This document shows, in pieces, positions 8,828 to 16,312 of a stretch of 34,853 nt of DNA. The position numbers and the translations under genes were made by a program. Origin of the DNA: an uncultured Saprospiraceae bacterium (GTDB lineage Bacteria > Bacteroidota > Bacteroidia > Chitinophagales > Saprospiraceae). Each line of letters starts with the position of its first letter. The stretch's first letter is position 1. The DNA lies in contig CALGLU010000071.1 in assembly GCA_937959275.1 (NCBI GenBank), positions 1-34,853 of the forward strand, written 5' to 3'. The notes below the pieces were generated by a model. It did no database searches. It saw only the letters and a list, made by a program, of their open reading frames with translations, and was not told the origin of the DNA.

Positions 8828-10060
8828 TCAACTCAGCCTTATTTTTCTTTGTTGTAGTTTATTTATGTGTTCTATAAGCTCCGTTGTCAATTTCTCTTGA
8901 TTAAAGTGATCGTTTACGAATCCCATTGCGGATTCACCTATTGAGCTATAAGCGCCATTATCATTACATAGAGTTGTCATTTTTGCAATAAACTCTGAGG
9001 CTGTATTGGCTATTATGATGTCTTTATTGTCAATAGCATGATTCCCCTTTAATGCGATTGATGTCGTTACCACAACCTTTGCTAGTGCCATAGCTTCAAG
9101 TATTTTAACACGAATCCCGCTGGCAATGAAGAGCGGTGCCACCATCACATCAAAGCTAGACATAAACGCAACCGCATTGTCAACCTCACCATGCACCACA
9201 ATCCCGGCTCCAGTAAGCTCTTTAAATACATCAGGCATATTGCGTCCAGCGATATGAAACTGTGCTTCAGGACACGCTGTATGGACTTGCGGCCAAACGT
9301 TCTCCAAAAACCAAGTCAATCCTTCTGCGTTAGGAATCCAATCTAGCGCTCCAATAAAGCCAAACGAATATGCTCCTTTGGTCTCATTGTCATCTGGATG
9401 CGCGTAGATGGCATACTTCTTTGTATCTAGGCCGATTGGATTCAACAATAACATCTGCTCTTCTATATGCTGCGCGTACCAGTCATAATCATCAGAAGCT
9501 ACAGTTAAAACAGCGTCGTATTTTACGATCTGCTCTAATTCATACCTCTCAAGTGATTGGGCTAAATGCTCGAGGTATTTTTTCTTGACAACTTGCTTTT
9601 CCAAACGAGCGATCTCTTGCCAAATATGATGTTCGATATTATGAGCACGCATGACGATCAGCGCTGCACTATGCTGTCTTATGACTTCTATATAATGTGA
9701 TACGTACAGTGTCTCTAGGATGATGACATCATAGACATGGGATGCTAATAGCTCTATCAGTTTTTGAGATAATGCAGATGAAATAAAACGTTCGATGTTA
9801 TAGGAGTCGGACTGTATGATATGCTTGATTGCCTGAACTGCAGATAATTTGAGTTGATGAGGTATAATCTCTATTTGATTATAATGAGTCAGCTTTGATA
9901 GAGCGACAGTTGGATCTGTATAGTGTTTATTTGTGTTTAATGTTAATAAATCTATGGTCACACCTTGTGTCACTAGCGTGGAAGCCAGATTATAAATTGC
10001 GATTGATTCTCCATCTTTCTGCGGATAAGGTAACTTCTTTGAAATCTGTAATATGCGCAA
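8828..10060 (-). CDS. Glycosyltransferase family 4 (GT-B)
   Basis: A second GT-B enzyme, 410 aa, opening with MRILQISKKLPYPQKDGE. The C-terminal half has FIGALDWIPNAEGL, FHIAGRNMP and the donor-site motif SGIRVKILEAMALAKVVVTT, typical of GT4 (glycosyl transferases group 1). It shares its overall design with the following gene (7618-8793), so the pair may be old duplicates working on the same polysaccharide. The sugar donor is unknown. Confidence 0.87.
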   Translation of the reverse strand: MRILQISKKLPYPQKDGESIAIYNLASTLVTQGVTIDLLTLNTNKHYTDPTVALSKLTHYNQIEIIPHQLKLSAVQAIKHIIQSDSYNIERFISSALSQKLIELLASHVYDVIILETLYVSHYIEVIRQHSAALIVMRAHNIEHHIWQEIARLEKQVVKKKYLEHLAQSLERYELEQIVKYDAVLTVASDDYDWYAQHIEEQMLLLNPIGLDTKKYAIYAHPDDNETKGAYSFGFIGALDWIPNAEGLTWFLENVWPQVHTACPEAQFHIAGRNMPDVFKELTGAGIVVHGEVDNAVAFMSSFDVMVAPLFIASGIRVKILEAMALAKVVVTTSIALKGNHAIDNKDIIIANTASEFIAKMTTLCNDNGAYSSIGESAMGFVNDHFNQEKLTTELIEHINKLQQRKIRLS

Positions 10061-10342
10061 GGTTAAGTGATTAGCTATTTATGAATGTGGTCTATTTATA
10101 AAACATCTAATTGTGAGAATGCACTTTAATCTGTCTATTAATCAATCTTATGCTAACCCAATTTTACAACATTATTTTGGGAATTAGCGATGTTGGCAAT
10201 TCTGACATTAGACATAATTGCAGATTTAGAAAAATAATCCATTGTTGGTAATAGAGGCCCCCGGTGGCTTAGTTTAGTACTAAGTTGGTTGGGCCGTAGC
10301 TCATTAAATATGACATCAAAAGGCGGGAGAGATAAGCGTATT
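10061..10342. other. Gap between glycosyltransferase and FkbM genes
   Basis: A 282-bp gap inside an otherwise tight minus-strand cluster. A minus-strand frame (10153 to an ATG at 10350, 65 aa) is open and overlaps the FkbM gene by a few bases, but it has no recognisable domain and no clear ribosome-binding site. A dyad CTTAGT...ACTAAG lies within it. I cannot tell whether this is a small gene, a decayed gene or a leader. Confidence 0.3.
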
Positions 10343-11083
10343 CTAGACATGAGCAACAAAGTAATAATTTACTTCATCTTCAAATTGTCTTATCAGTTCA
10401 TCTTTGGTCAATGCTTCCTTCTTATCAAAATAGGACTCAAAGGTGTAGACATTAAGACCAAGTTCGTGCAGTAAGTCGAATAATTTTTCGGAAGAATATC
10501 CATAGTATTCAGAAGCACCTTTCCCATGTTCAAAAATAATCAATGGTTTATTCGATAGGATTGTTTGCCTTGCGCCTTCTAGCACCAGATATTCCGCTCC
10601 TTCCACATCAATTTTAATGCAATCAACTCGTTTGTTTTTAGCTATTGAATCAAGTGTGGTCTTTGTGACGTTTACAATTTCTATGGTTTCATCACGTACA
10701 TAGTCTCTACGCCTGAACCCGCTGTAAGCAGAATTCGTCTTCACATATTGAAATTCGCTATGACCTTCAGTATTTGAAAGTGCTGTATTAAATAATTCTA
10801 CATGTTCTTGCTGTCGATACTTGTGCTCTAACTGCTTGAAGTTTACTTGAATTGGTTCAAATGCCAAGTGGCTACCTTTTGGAGCAAACGCTATAAAGAG
10901 GTCAAGAATCTCTCCTTTGTAACAGCCAACGTCAATGCAATTGCTATCAGGCTTGAGGTAATCTTTTAAGAGCTTTTTAGTGTATAAGTCATACTTATGA
11001 TTTTTAGTCAGAGCAATGGGGAATCCTTTTAATATTGTTTTTAGTTGAGTAGGAATATAACGTTTGATTTGATCCAGTATCAT
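10343..11083 (-). CDS. FkbM family methyltransferase
   Basis: SAM-dependent O-methyltransferase of the FkbM type, 246 aa. SAM motif I is CIDVGCYKGE (49-58), the acidic end of strand 2 is FEP (E76), and the family block CIKIDVEGAEYLVLEGA (155-171) is intact, followed by LIIFEHGKG. Relatives methylate sugar hydroxyls or other metabolites. Placement at the head of a cluster with two glycosyltransferases suggests modification of a surface glycan, which is an inference from context. Confidence 0.88.
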   Translation of the reverse strand: MILDQIKRYIPTQLKTILKGFPIALTKNHKYDLYTKKLLKDYLKPDSNCIDVGCYKGEILDLFIAFAPKGSHLAFEPIQVNFKQLEHKYRQQEHVELFNTALSNTEGHSEFQYVKTNSAYSGFRRRDYVRDETIEIVNVTKTTLDSIAKNKRVDCIKIDVEGAEYLVLEGARQTILSNKPLIIFEHGKGASEYYGYSSEKLFDLLHELGLNVYTFESYFDKKEALTKDELIRQFEDEVNYYFVAHV

Positions 11084-11377
11084 GAGAGCATAATTTTACG
11101 ACTTTATTCTGTGAAAGCCCGAAGGCTGGAATATGAAGTGTAAAAACAAACTCTTTGTATAAAATGCGGTCGGCTATTAAAAAGGGAATTTGGTCAATTA
11201 CCAGAAAAGTTGAGGCAAACAAAGCGGCTTGTGCTAAGCTCATAAATCTTGAAGCAATACGTCTATCAGAATGAGAGAAGCTCTTGCACCCGATCAATAT
11301 GAGGTCTCTTTGAAATTGGGCATTCATTTCTAACTGACTTAGGTAAAAATCGCTTACTTTGCGCTTGATTGATACGC
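11084..11377. other. Divergent intergenic region FkbM / lolD
   Basis: Holds the start regions of the minus-strand polysaccharide cluster and the plus-strand lolD. Open frames crossing it on the minus strand run into both neighbours and look like chance. No convincing promoter pair was found; TTACTTTG just before lolD is one base from the -7 consensus. Confidence 0.35.
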
Positions 11378-12043
11378 ATGTTAGAGGCAAAAGATATATA
11401 TAAATCGTATAAAGGACTAGAGGTACTTAAAGGGACCAACTTAACTATAAAGACATCTGAAATCGTAAGCATTACGGGGAAGTCAGGATCCGGTAAAAGT
11501 ACATTACTCAATATTTTAGGGACTTTGGACGCCGCTGACTCAGGCACTGTCACCATAGACGGTCAGGCGATTCATGAATTATCTGATAACCAACTCGCTC
11601 AGTTTAGAAATGAAACCATTGGATTTGTTTTTCAATTTCATCATTTGCTGCCTGAGTTTACAGCAATTGAAAATGTCTGTATCCCTGCCTATATTAAGAA
11701 AGAAAATAAGGCTACCGTCATCAAAAAAGCTAAAGAGTTATTAGACTATTTAGGATTAAGCGAACGGCTGAAACATAAACCGAGTCAATTGTCAGGTGGA
11801 GAGCAGCAGCGAGTGGCAGTTGCCCGCGCCTTAATCAACAGTCCCAAGATCATATTTGCAGATGAGCCATCTGGAAATCTTGACTATGGGTCATCTGAGG
11901 AATTACACCAGCTGATTTTTAAGTTGCGTGATGATTTTCAACAATCATTTGTTATCGTAACTCACAATCTTGAATTGGCTCAAATGAGTGACCGGAGTTT
12001 GGATCTTATTGATGGCATATTAAGAGAAAATGGGCAAGCTTGA
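11378..12043 (+). CDS. lolD: Lipoprotein-releasing ABC transporter ATPase LolD
   Basis: ATP-binding subunit that powers release of outer-membrane lipoproteins from the inner membrane with LolC/E-type partners. The 221-aa product has Walker A GKSGSGKST (34-42), a Q-loop in FQFHHLLPEF (Q86) that is diagnostic of LolD within the MacB/LolD group, signature LSGGEQQRVAVARAL (138-152), Walker B IIFADEP (158-164) and switch H196. I chose the ATG at 11378 rather than the in-frame TTG at 11369 because the family starts at this point. No permease gene lies next to it, as is common in Bacteroidota. The stop overlaps the next gene by 14 nt. Confidence 0.9.
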   Translation: MLEAKDIYKSYKGLEVLKGTNLTIKTSEIVSITGKSGSGKSTLLNILGTLDAADSGTVTIDGQAIHELSDNQLAQFRNETIGFVFQFHHLLPEFTAIENVCIPAYIKKENKATVIKKAKELLDYLGLSERLKHKPSQLSGGEQQRVAVARALINSPKIIFADEPSGNLDYGSSEELHQLIFKLRDDFQQSFVIVTHNLELAQMSDRSLDLIDGILRENGQA

Positions 12044-13415
12044 ATCCAACAAAAACTCTAGATCCGCAGGTGATGCATTTGATTATTTACTTGATCTAAT
12101 CAATCTAAAAAAAGGTGTAGACTACAAAGCTACCATAGCTGAGATTAATGAAAAAAAATCAATGGACGGCGCAAATGCCTGGATGTTGATTTGTTCGATT
12201 ATGATCGCTTCCATTGGTTTGAATACAAATTCACAAGCAGTCATTATTGGAGCTATGCTCATCAGTCCGTTGATGTCACCAATCCTAGCCATAGGTCTAG
12301 CTGTTGCGATTAATGATAAAAAGGCATTAAAGGAATCGCTTTTTCATTTTGGTGTTTCAATTATAATTGCCATCACAACATCTACCCTATTCTTTCTCAT
12401 TTCGCCTCTTAAAGAATTTACAGAACAAATTGCAGCAAGAACAGCCCCTACTATTTTTGACGTTGCGATAGGTGTGTTTGGCGGTATTGCAGGTATCATC
12501 TCCATCGCTCGAAAAGATATTTCAACCACTATACCAGGCGTAGCTATTGCCACAGCTTTGATGCCTCCGCTTTGTGTAAGTGGGTATGGAATTGCAATTG
12601 GTAATGCAGAAATTGCGGTGTTTTCTTTTTACCTATTCTTTATTAATGCCTTTTTTGTTGCCTTCTCAACTTATGTCATTATCCGTTATTTAGGATTCCC
12701 TCTAAAGGAATATGCTTCTAAAGAGGAACGATCCAAAAATAGAAAATACATCATTCTATTTTCGTTTTTGATGGTGATACCTAGTCTATTTATATTTTGG
12801 AAAGTCTGGAGAAAGACGACTACAGAAGCCAATGTTCGTTCCTTTATTCAGGAATATGTAGGCACCAACCAAATCTATTTAGATGAATATGAGATTGTAC
12901 CAACATTAAATGGAAATTCGACTTTATATATGCGTGTCTGGGGCGATGCCATTCAAACCGAGAATTTATCAAATTTTGATGAGGGTCTGAAAAAATATGG
13001 TATTCGTAATACTAGCGTAAAGATTTTACCAACCTCAGAAATCAAACTAAGTAGAATCAAAGAGCTTGAAACAGAATTAATCCAACTCTCCAGTTCTACA
13101 GAAGACCTTGATCAATTAATGGATTTACAAAATGAAATTCTCTTGTCCTTACAAAATCAAGATTCCGTAAGTGTTTTAAAAGATTTCAGTACGGTGACAG
13201 AGGAGCTCAAAATATTAATCCCTGAGGTAGAAGCAATAAATATTGGCCAATCTGCCTACCTAGATATTGACAGCACACAAAAAGAAATGTTACTAGTAGT
13301 CACTGAATGGACCTCAGAAGAGGAAGCCAAGAAAGCAGAAGACGGACGCATCATCGAATTTTTAAAATTACGATTGAAAGCAGATTCGATTTCCTATTTA
13401 TCTAAGTTTAATTGA
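12030..13415 (+). CDS. DUF389 multi-pass membrane protein
   Basis: Integral membrane protein of the DUF389 (TIGR00341-like) family, function not established. About seven membrane segments lie in residues 50-260, including the family hallmarks NAWMLICSIMIASIGL, VIIGAMLISPLMSPI and ATALMPPLCV. Residues 260-461 form a soluble acidic domain with helical stretches and no recognised motif. The gene starts inside the end of lolD, so it is probably translationally coupled. Its 3' end overlaps the convergent cryptochrome gene by 8 bp. Confidence 0.85.
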   Translation: MGKLESNKNSRSAGDAFDYLLDLINLKKGVDYKATIAEINEKKSMDGANAWMLICSIMIASIGLNTNSQAVIIGAMLISPLMSPILAIGLAVAINDKKALKESLFHFGVSIIIAITTSTLFFLISPLKEFTEQIAARTAPTIFDVAIGVFGGIAGIISIARKDISTTIPGVAIATALMPPLCVSGYGIAIGNAEIAVFSFYLFFINAFFVAFSTYVIIRYLGFPLKEYASKEERSKNRKYIILFSFLMVIPSLFIFWKVWRKTTTEANVRSFIQEYVGTNQIYLDEYEIVPTLNGNSTLYMRVWGDAIQTENLSNFDEGLKKYGIRNTSVKILPTSEIKLSRIKELETELIQLSSSTEDLDQLMDLQNEILLSLQNQDSVSVLKDFSTVTEELKILIPEVEAINIGQSAYLDIDSTQKEMLLVVTEWTSEEEAKKAEDGRIIEFLKLRLKADSISYLSKFN

Positions 13416-14826
13416 CAAGTTCGCCTTTAATCACTGGCTTTGGATAGTCTCGACCTAAAATAATATTGTACCCTGACAACTCTTCTTCTGAGCTGTGTGC
13501 CGGGAAATGGATCATAGAAGCAGGCAATTCATTCAATTCTGGACACCACTTACGAATCAACTTCGCTTCAAAATCATATTTTTTAGATTGCATAATGACA
13601 TTGAATTTTCGATATTCTCGAAGATCACATCCGACTCCTGCAAGATAATTCCAATTACCCCAATTGCTACATGGATCATAATCAAGAAGCAATGACTCAA
13701 AATATTCGGCTCCCATTTGCCAGTTTACGCCAAGGTCATTAATCAAAAAACTCGCTGTATTCTGCCGGCCCCGATTAGACATAAATCCAGTGTTATTTAA
13801 TTGACGCATACATGCATCTATATACGGATAGCCAGTTTTACCATTAGCCCATATATCAAAGAGTCGATCATTATTGATTAGATCGGTTCTCGGCTGATCA
13901 TGAATCCCACCTTTTAGAAAAATTTTCTCTTCAAATTTCTTGCCTACTAATCGAAAGAAATCTCTCCAAAGCAACTCAAAAAACAACCAATAAGTAGAGT
14001 CATTTTTGATTCGCTCTTGTTCATACCTTTTTATCTCCGCATAGATCAGTTTGGGAGACAAACAGCCTTGCGCGAGATATGCTGAAAACTTAGATGAATA
14101 GTCTAGTCCACACGATTCATTACGGGTTTCTTTATAAGTTTGGATCGCATCCGTTTCCCAAATAAATTCATTTAAACGCTCTAACCCAGCAGTCTCACCA
14201 CCTTTCAAAATCAACTCAAATCCAGAATCCATTCCAAAACTTTCTAGATTCGGTATATCGCCAGCATCCAGCGATCCTATGGTACTGACGGCTTCATCAA
14301 AATTTATCTCTAAGGGCTTTCGTATAGGCGTAATTTTTTCTACCTCCTTTCTAAAACTCGTAAAGTTATCAGGTGTATGTGTGACTGGAAATGGTAAATC
14401 AGCAGTGTAATACAGCATCTTACCGCGGGAGTACCTTACTTCTTGCCCGATTGACCACAATTTTGATTCTAATTGATCCTGCACATATAACTCCTCAGTT
14501 GTCCTCTCACGATTGCAAAACACCCACGAGGTTTTTAGCGTTTGAGCTATTTCAAAGATGACTTCTTCTGTGATACCGGTACGAACAAGTAAGGGTAACC
14601 CAAGCTTGTTCAAATTCTCTCGTAGGTTAGTTATGCTCTCAATAATGAATTGTGCTCGAAATTTGGAGGTTTTAGGAAATCCAAAACGAGTCTGTGCTTG
14701 AAACGTGCGCGTGTCAAAAACAAAGATTGGAATGATGTCACTCGTTGAGTGCAATGCATCATGCAAAGCTTCATTGTCATGGAGTCTTAAATCCTGCCTA
14801 AACCAAACGATTGCTTTTTTATTCAT
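13408..14826 (-). CDS. DASH-type cryptochrome / photolyase
   Basis: FAD-dependent photolyase/cryptochrome of the DASH subgroup, which repairs cyclobutane dimers in single-stranded or looped DNA and may act as a light sensor. The 472-aa length fits. The N-terminal photolyase domain begins KKAIVWFRQDLRLHDNEAL and carries the DASH block TRFGFPKTSKFRAQF (46-60). The C-terminal FAD domain shows SSKFSAYLAQGCLS, LLWRDFFRLV, TGYPYIDACMRQL, TGFMSNRGRQNTASFL and DYDPCSNWGNWNYLAGVG. DASH proteins normally read GNDPRE after the last motif; here it is GCDLRE, a small departure. It is transcribed alone, convergent with the DUF389 gene and divergent from the SCO operon. Confidence 0.9.
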   Translation of the reverse strand: MNKKAIVWFRQDLRLHDNEALHDALHSTSDIIPIFVFDTRTFQAQTRFGFPKTSKFRAQFIIESITNLRENLNKLGLPLLVRTGITEEVIFEIAQTLKTSWVFCNRERTTEELYVQDQLESKLWSIGQEVRYSRGKMLYYTADLPFPVTHTPDNFTSFRKEVEKITPIRKPLEINFDEAVSTIGSLDAGDIPNLESFGMDSGFELILKGGETAGLERLNEFIWETDAIQTYKETRNESCGLDYSSKFSAYLAQGCLSPKLIYAEIKRYEQERIKNDSTYWLFFELLWRDFFRLVGKKFEEKIFLKGGIHDQPRTDLINNDRLFDIWANGKTGYPYIDACMRQLNNTGFMSNRGRQNTASFLINDLGVNWQMGAEYFESLLLDYDPCSNWGNWNYLAGVGCDLREYRKFNVIMQSKKYDFEAKLIRKWCPELNELPASMIHFPAHSSEEELSGYNIILGRDYPKPVIKGELVN

Positions 14827-14868
14827 GTTAATAATCGCAAAAGAAACAAATTAAAGGATTATAAGTTT

Positions 14869-14876
14869 TATTTTTG
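14869..14876 (+). promoter_or_regulatory. Putative -7 box of the lipoprotein-SCO-cytochrome operon
   Basis: TATTTTTG matches TAnnTTTG and lies 17 bp before the ATG at 14894, implying a very short leader. No TTG at -33 was seen. Confidence 0.4.
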
Positions 14877-14893
14877 CAATATAAATCTGAGTT

Positions 14894-15310
14894 ATGAGAG
14901 CATTTGCAGTTATATTAACTTCTATTTTTATTTTATTTTCCTGCAATTTCAATCAAACAAACGGCGAAGCAGAATACGCATTAAAAAAGATGCACAACGA
15001 AGTTATGGAAATTCATGACGCCGTTATGCCTAGAATGACTGAAATCGGTAGATTAAAACGCCAATTGAAAGGAAAATTGAATTCAGATGATACATCACTT
15101 AAGCAAGATAGCATTCAGCAGTTTATTTACCAACTCGAAGAAGCTGACAATGCGATGATGGATTGGATGGGTGATTTTAAAAAGCCTAGTTACAAAGACC
15201 CGATAGCAGCAGAACAAGTCTATGTAACAGAAAAGCAAAAAATTATAGTCGTTCAAGACAAAATGAACTCAACAATTTCTAAAGTAGAGATGTTTGTAAG
15301 TAGACTATGA
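14894..15310 (+). CDS. Small lipoprotein of unknown function
   Basis: A 138-aa protein with a lipoprotein signal (hydrophobic run then LFSC, C17), so probably attached to a membrane on the periplasmic side. The mature part is helical and charged (ALKKMHNEVMEIHDAVMPRM, TEIGRLKRQL, LEEADNAMMDWMGDFKKP), with two Met/His-bearing helices and no known domain that I can name. Its stop overlaps the ATG of the SCO gene by 4 nt, so it belongs to the copper/cytochrome operon. Metal handling or assembly is suggested only by this context. Confidence 0.75.
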   Translation: MRAFAVILTSIFILFSCNFNQTNGEAEYALKKMHNEVMEIHDAVMPRMTEIGRLKRQLKGKLNSDDTSLKQDSIQQFIYQLEEADNAMMDWMGDFKKPSYKDPIAAEQVYVTEKQKIIVVQDKMNSTISKVEMFVSRL

Positions 15311-15927
15311 TACAAAAAGGAGCTTTCTATCTAACGCTTGGGATTTTATTCATGAGTTGTTCTTCAGAAAAACAACCTCTTCCTTATTTAGGTTTTACTG
15401 AAATAATCAATGGAGACACACTCCATCATAAAATACCAGACTTTTCATTCCTTAATCAAGATGGTCAGGTGGTCTCTAATGAATCCTACAAAGATCAGAT
15501 CTATGTTGCTGATTTCTTCTTTGTACACTGTCCGTCAATATGCCCCAAAGTCACCCAGCAAATGTTGCGCATACATGACAGATATAAGGATGACTCTCGC
15601 ATCAAGCTAGTCGCTCACACACTTGATCCTGACCGGGACTCCATTCCCGTCCTGAGGGACTATGCTGCTAAAATCGGCGTCAAGAGTCAACGCTGGGATT
15701 TCTTAATCGGCAAGGATGATGAGACGCTAGAAATCGCAGATCAATACTTCGTGCCGGCTTTCAAGGATCCAGATGCCCCCGGAGGTTTTGACCATAGTGG
15801 CAAATTAATACTTGTCGACCGAAACCGCCACGTCAGAGGTTTTGCAGAAGGAACTGATCCCGAATCAGTCACACAGTTTTTCAAGACCATTGATCAATTA
15901 CTAAATGAAGAATTCCCAAAGAGTTAG
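15307..15927 (+). CDS. SCO1/SenC-type copper chaperone lipoprotein
   Basis: Thioredoxin-fold protein that loads copper into the CuA site of cytochrome c oxidase or keeps its cysteines reduced. A lipobox (LFMSC, C18) indicates membrane anchoring. The copper ligands are present: CPSIC (C75, C79) and the distal histidine in FDHSGKLILVD (H163). The 206-aa length is normal. It overlaps the upstream lipoprotein by 4 nt and the following cytochrome c by 23 nt, so the three are translated from one message. No oxidase subunits are in the window. Confidence 0.9.
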   Translation: MIQKGAFYLTLGILFMSCSSEKQPLPYLGFTEIINGDTLHHKIPDFSFLNQDGQVVSNESYKDQIYVADFFFVHCPSICPKVTQQMLRIHDRYKDDSRIKLVAHTLDPDRDSIPVLRDYAAKIGVKSQRWDFLIGKDDETLEIADQYFVPAFKDPDAPGGFDHSGKLILVDRNRHVRGFAEGTDPESVTQFFKTIDQLLNEEFPKS

Positions 15928-16312
15928 TCTATTAATTTGCATAATTGCAGCTTGTCTACTTTATGCTTGCCAGCCAAAAAAATATATTCAAGGTGAGCGT
16001 ATCTATACAAGTTTTTGTGCTAACTGCCATATGGAAAGTGGGCAGGGCTTGGGCGAACTCATTCCGCCTTTAGCTGACTCCGACTACTATCTAGATCACT
16101 ATGATGACTTGTCTTGTATCATCACGCAAGGCTTGTCAGGAAAAATCATAGTCAATGGGCAACCGTATGAAGAGGAAATGCTTGCCTTGAATAATATAAG
16201 CCTAGCTGAGCTTAGTAATTTGATTAATTACATGAATTCTCAATGGTACCCAGACAAAATAGAGGTCAATCTCAACACCATTAAAGCCCAACTGGCCAAC
16301 TGCGCAGATTAA
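15905..16312 (+). CDS. Class I c-type cytochrome lipoprotein
   Basis: Single-heme cytochrome c of 135 aa. A lipobox near LLYAC (C22) suggests a lipid anchor. The heme site is CANCH (C38, C41, H42), and M92 in EEEMLAL is the likely distal ligand. The fold ends with the typical helix LAELSNLINYMNSQW. Its position behind SCO1 suggests electron transfer linked to a copper enzyme such as cytochrome oxidase or nitrous-oxide-type reductases. Its 3' end overlaps the convergent TonB receptor gene by 4 bp. Confidence 0.88.
   Translation: MKNSQRVSLLICIIAACLLYACQPKKYIQGERIYTSFCANCHMESGQGLGELIPPLADSDYYLDHYDDLSCIITQGLSGKIIVNGQPYEEEMLALNNISLAELSNLINYMNSQWYPDKIEVNLNTIKAQLANCAD

Noticed and set aside
11004-11556. 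Minus-strand frames of 128 and 96 aa between FkbM and lolD
   Set aside because: They overlap both real neighbours, lack any domain and span the divergent promoter gap.
16060-16069. ATTCCGCC inside the cytochrome c gene as a third ATPase-flank repeat
   Set aside because: Only 8 bp, no opposite arm, and it is within a well-conserved coding region.
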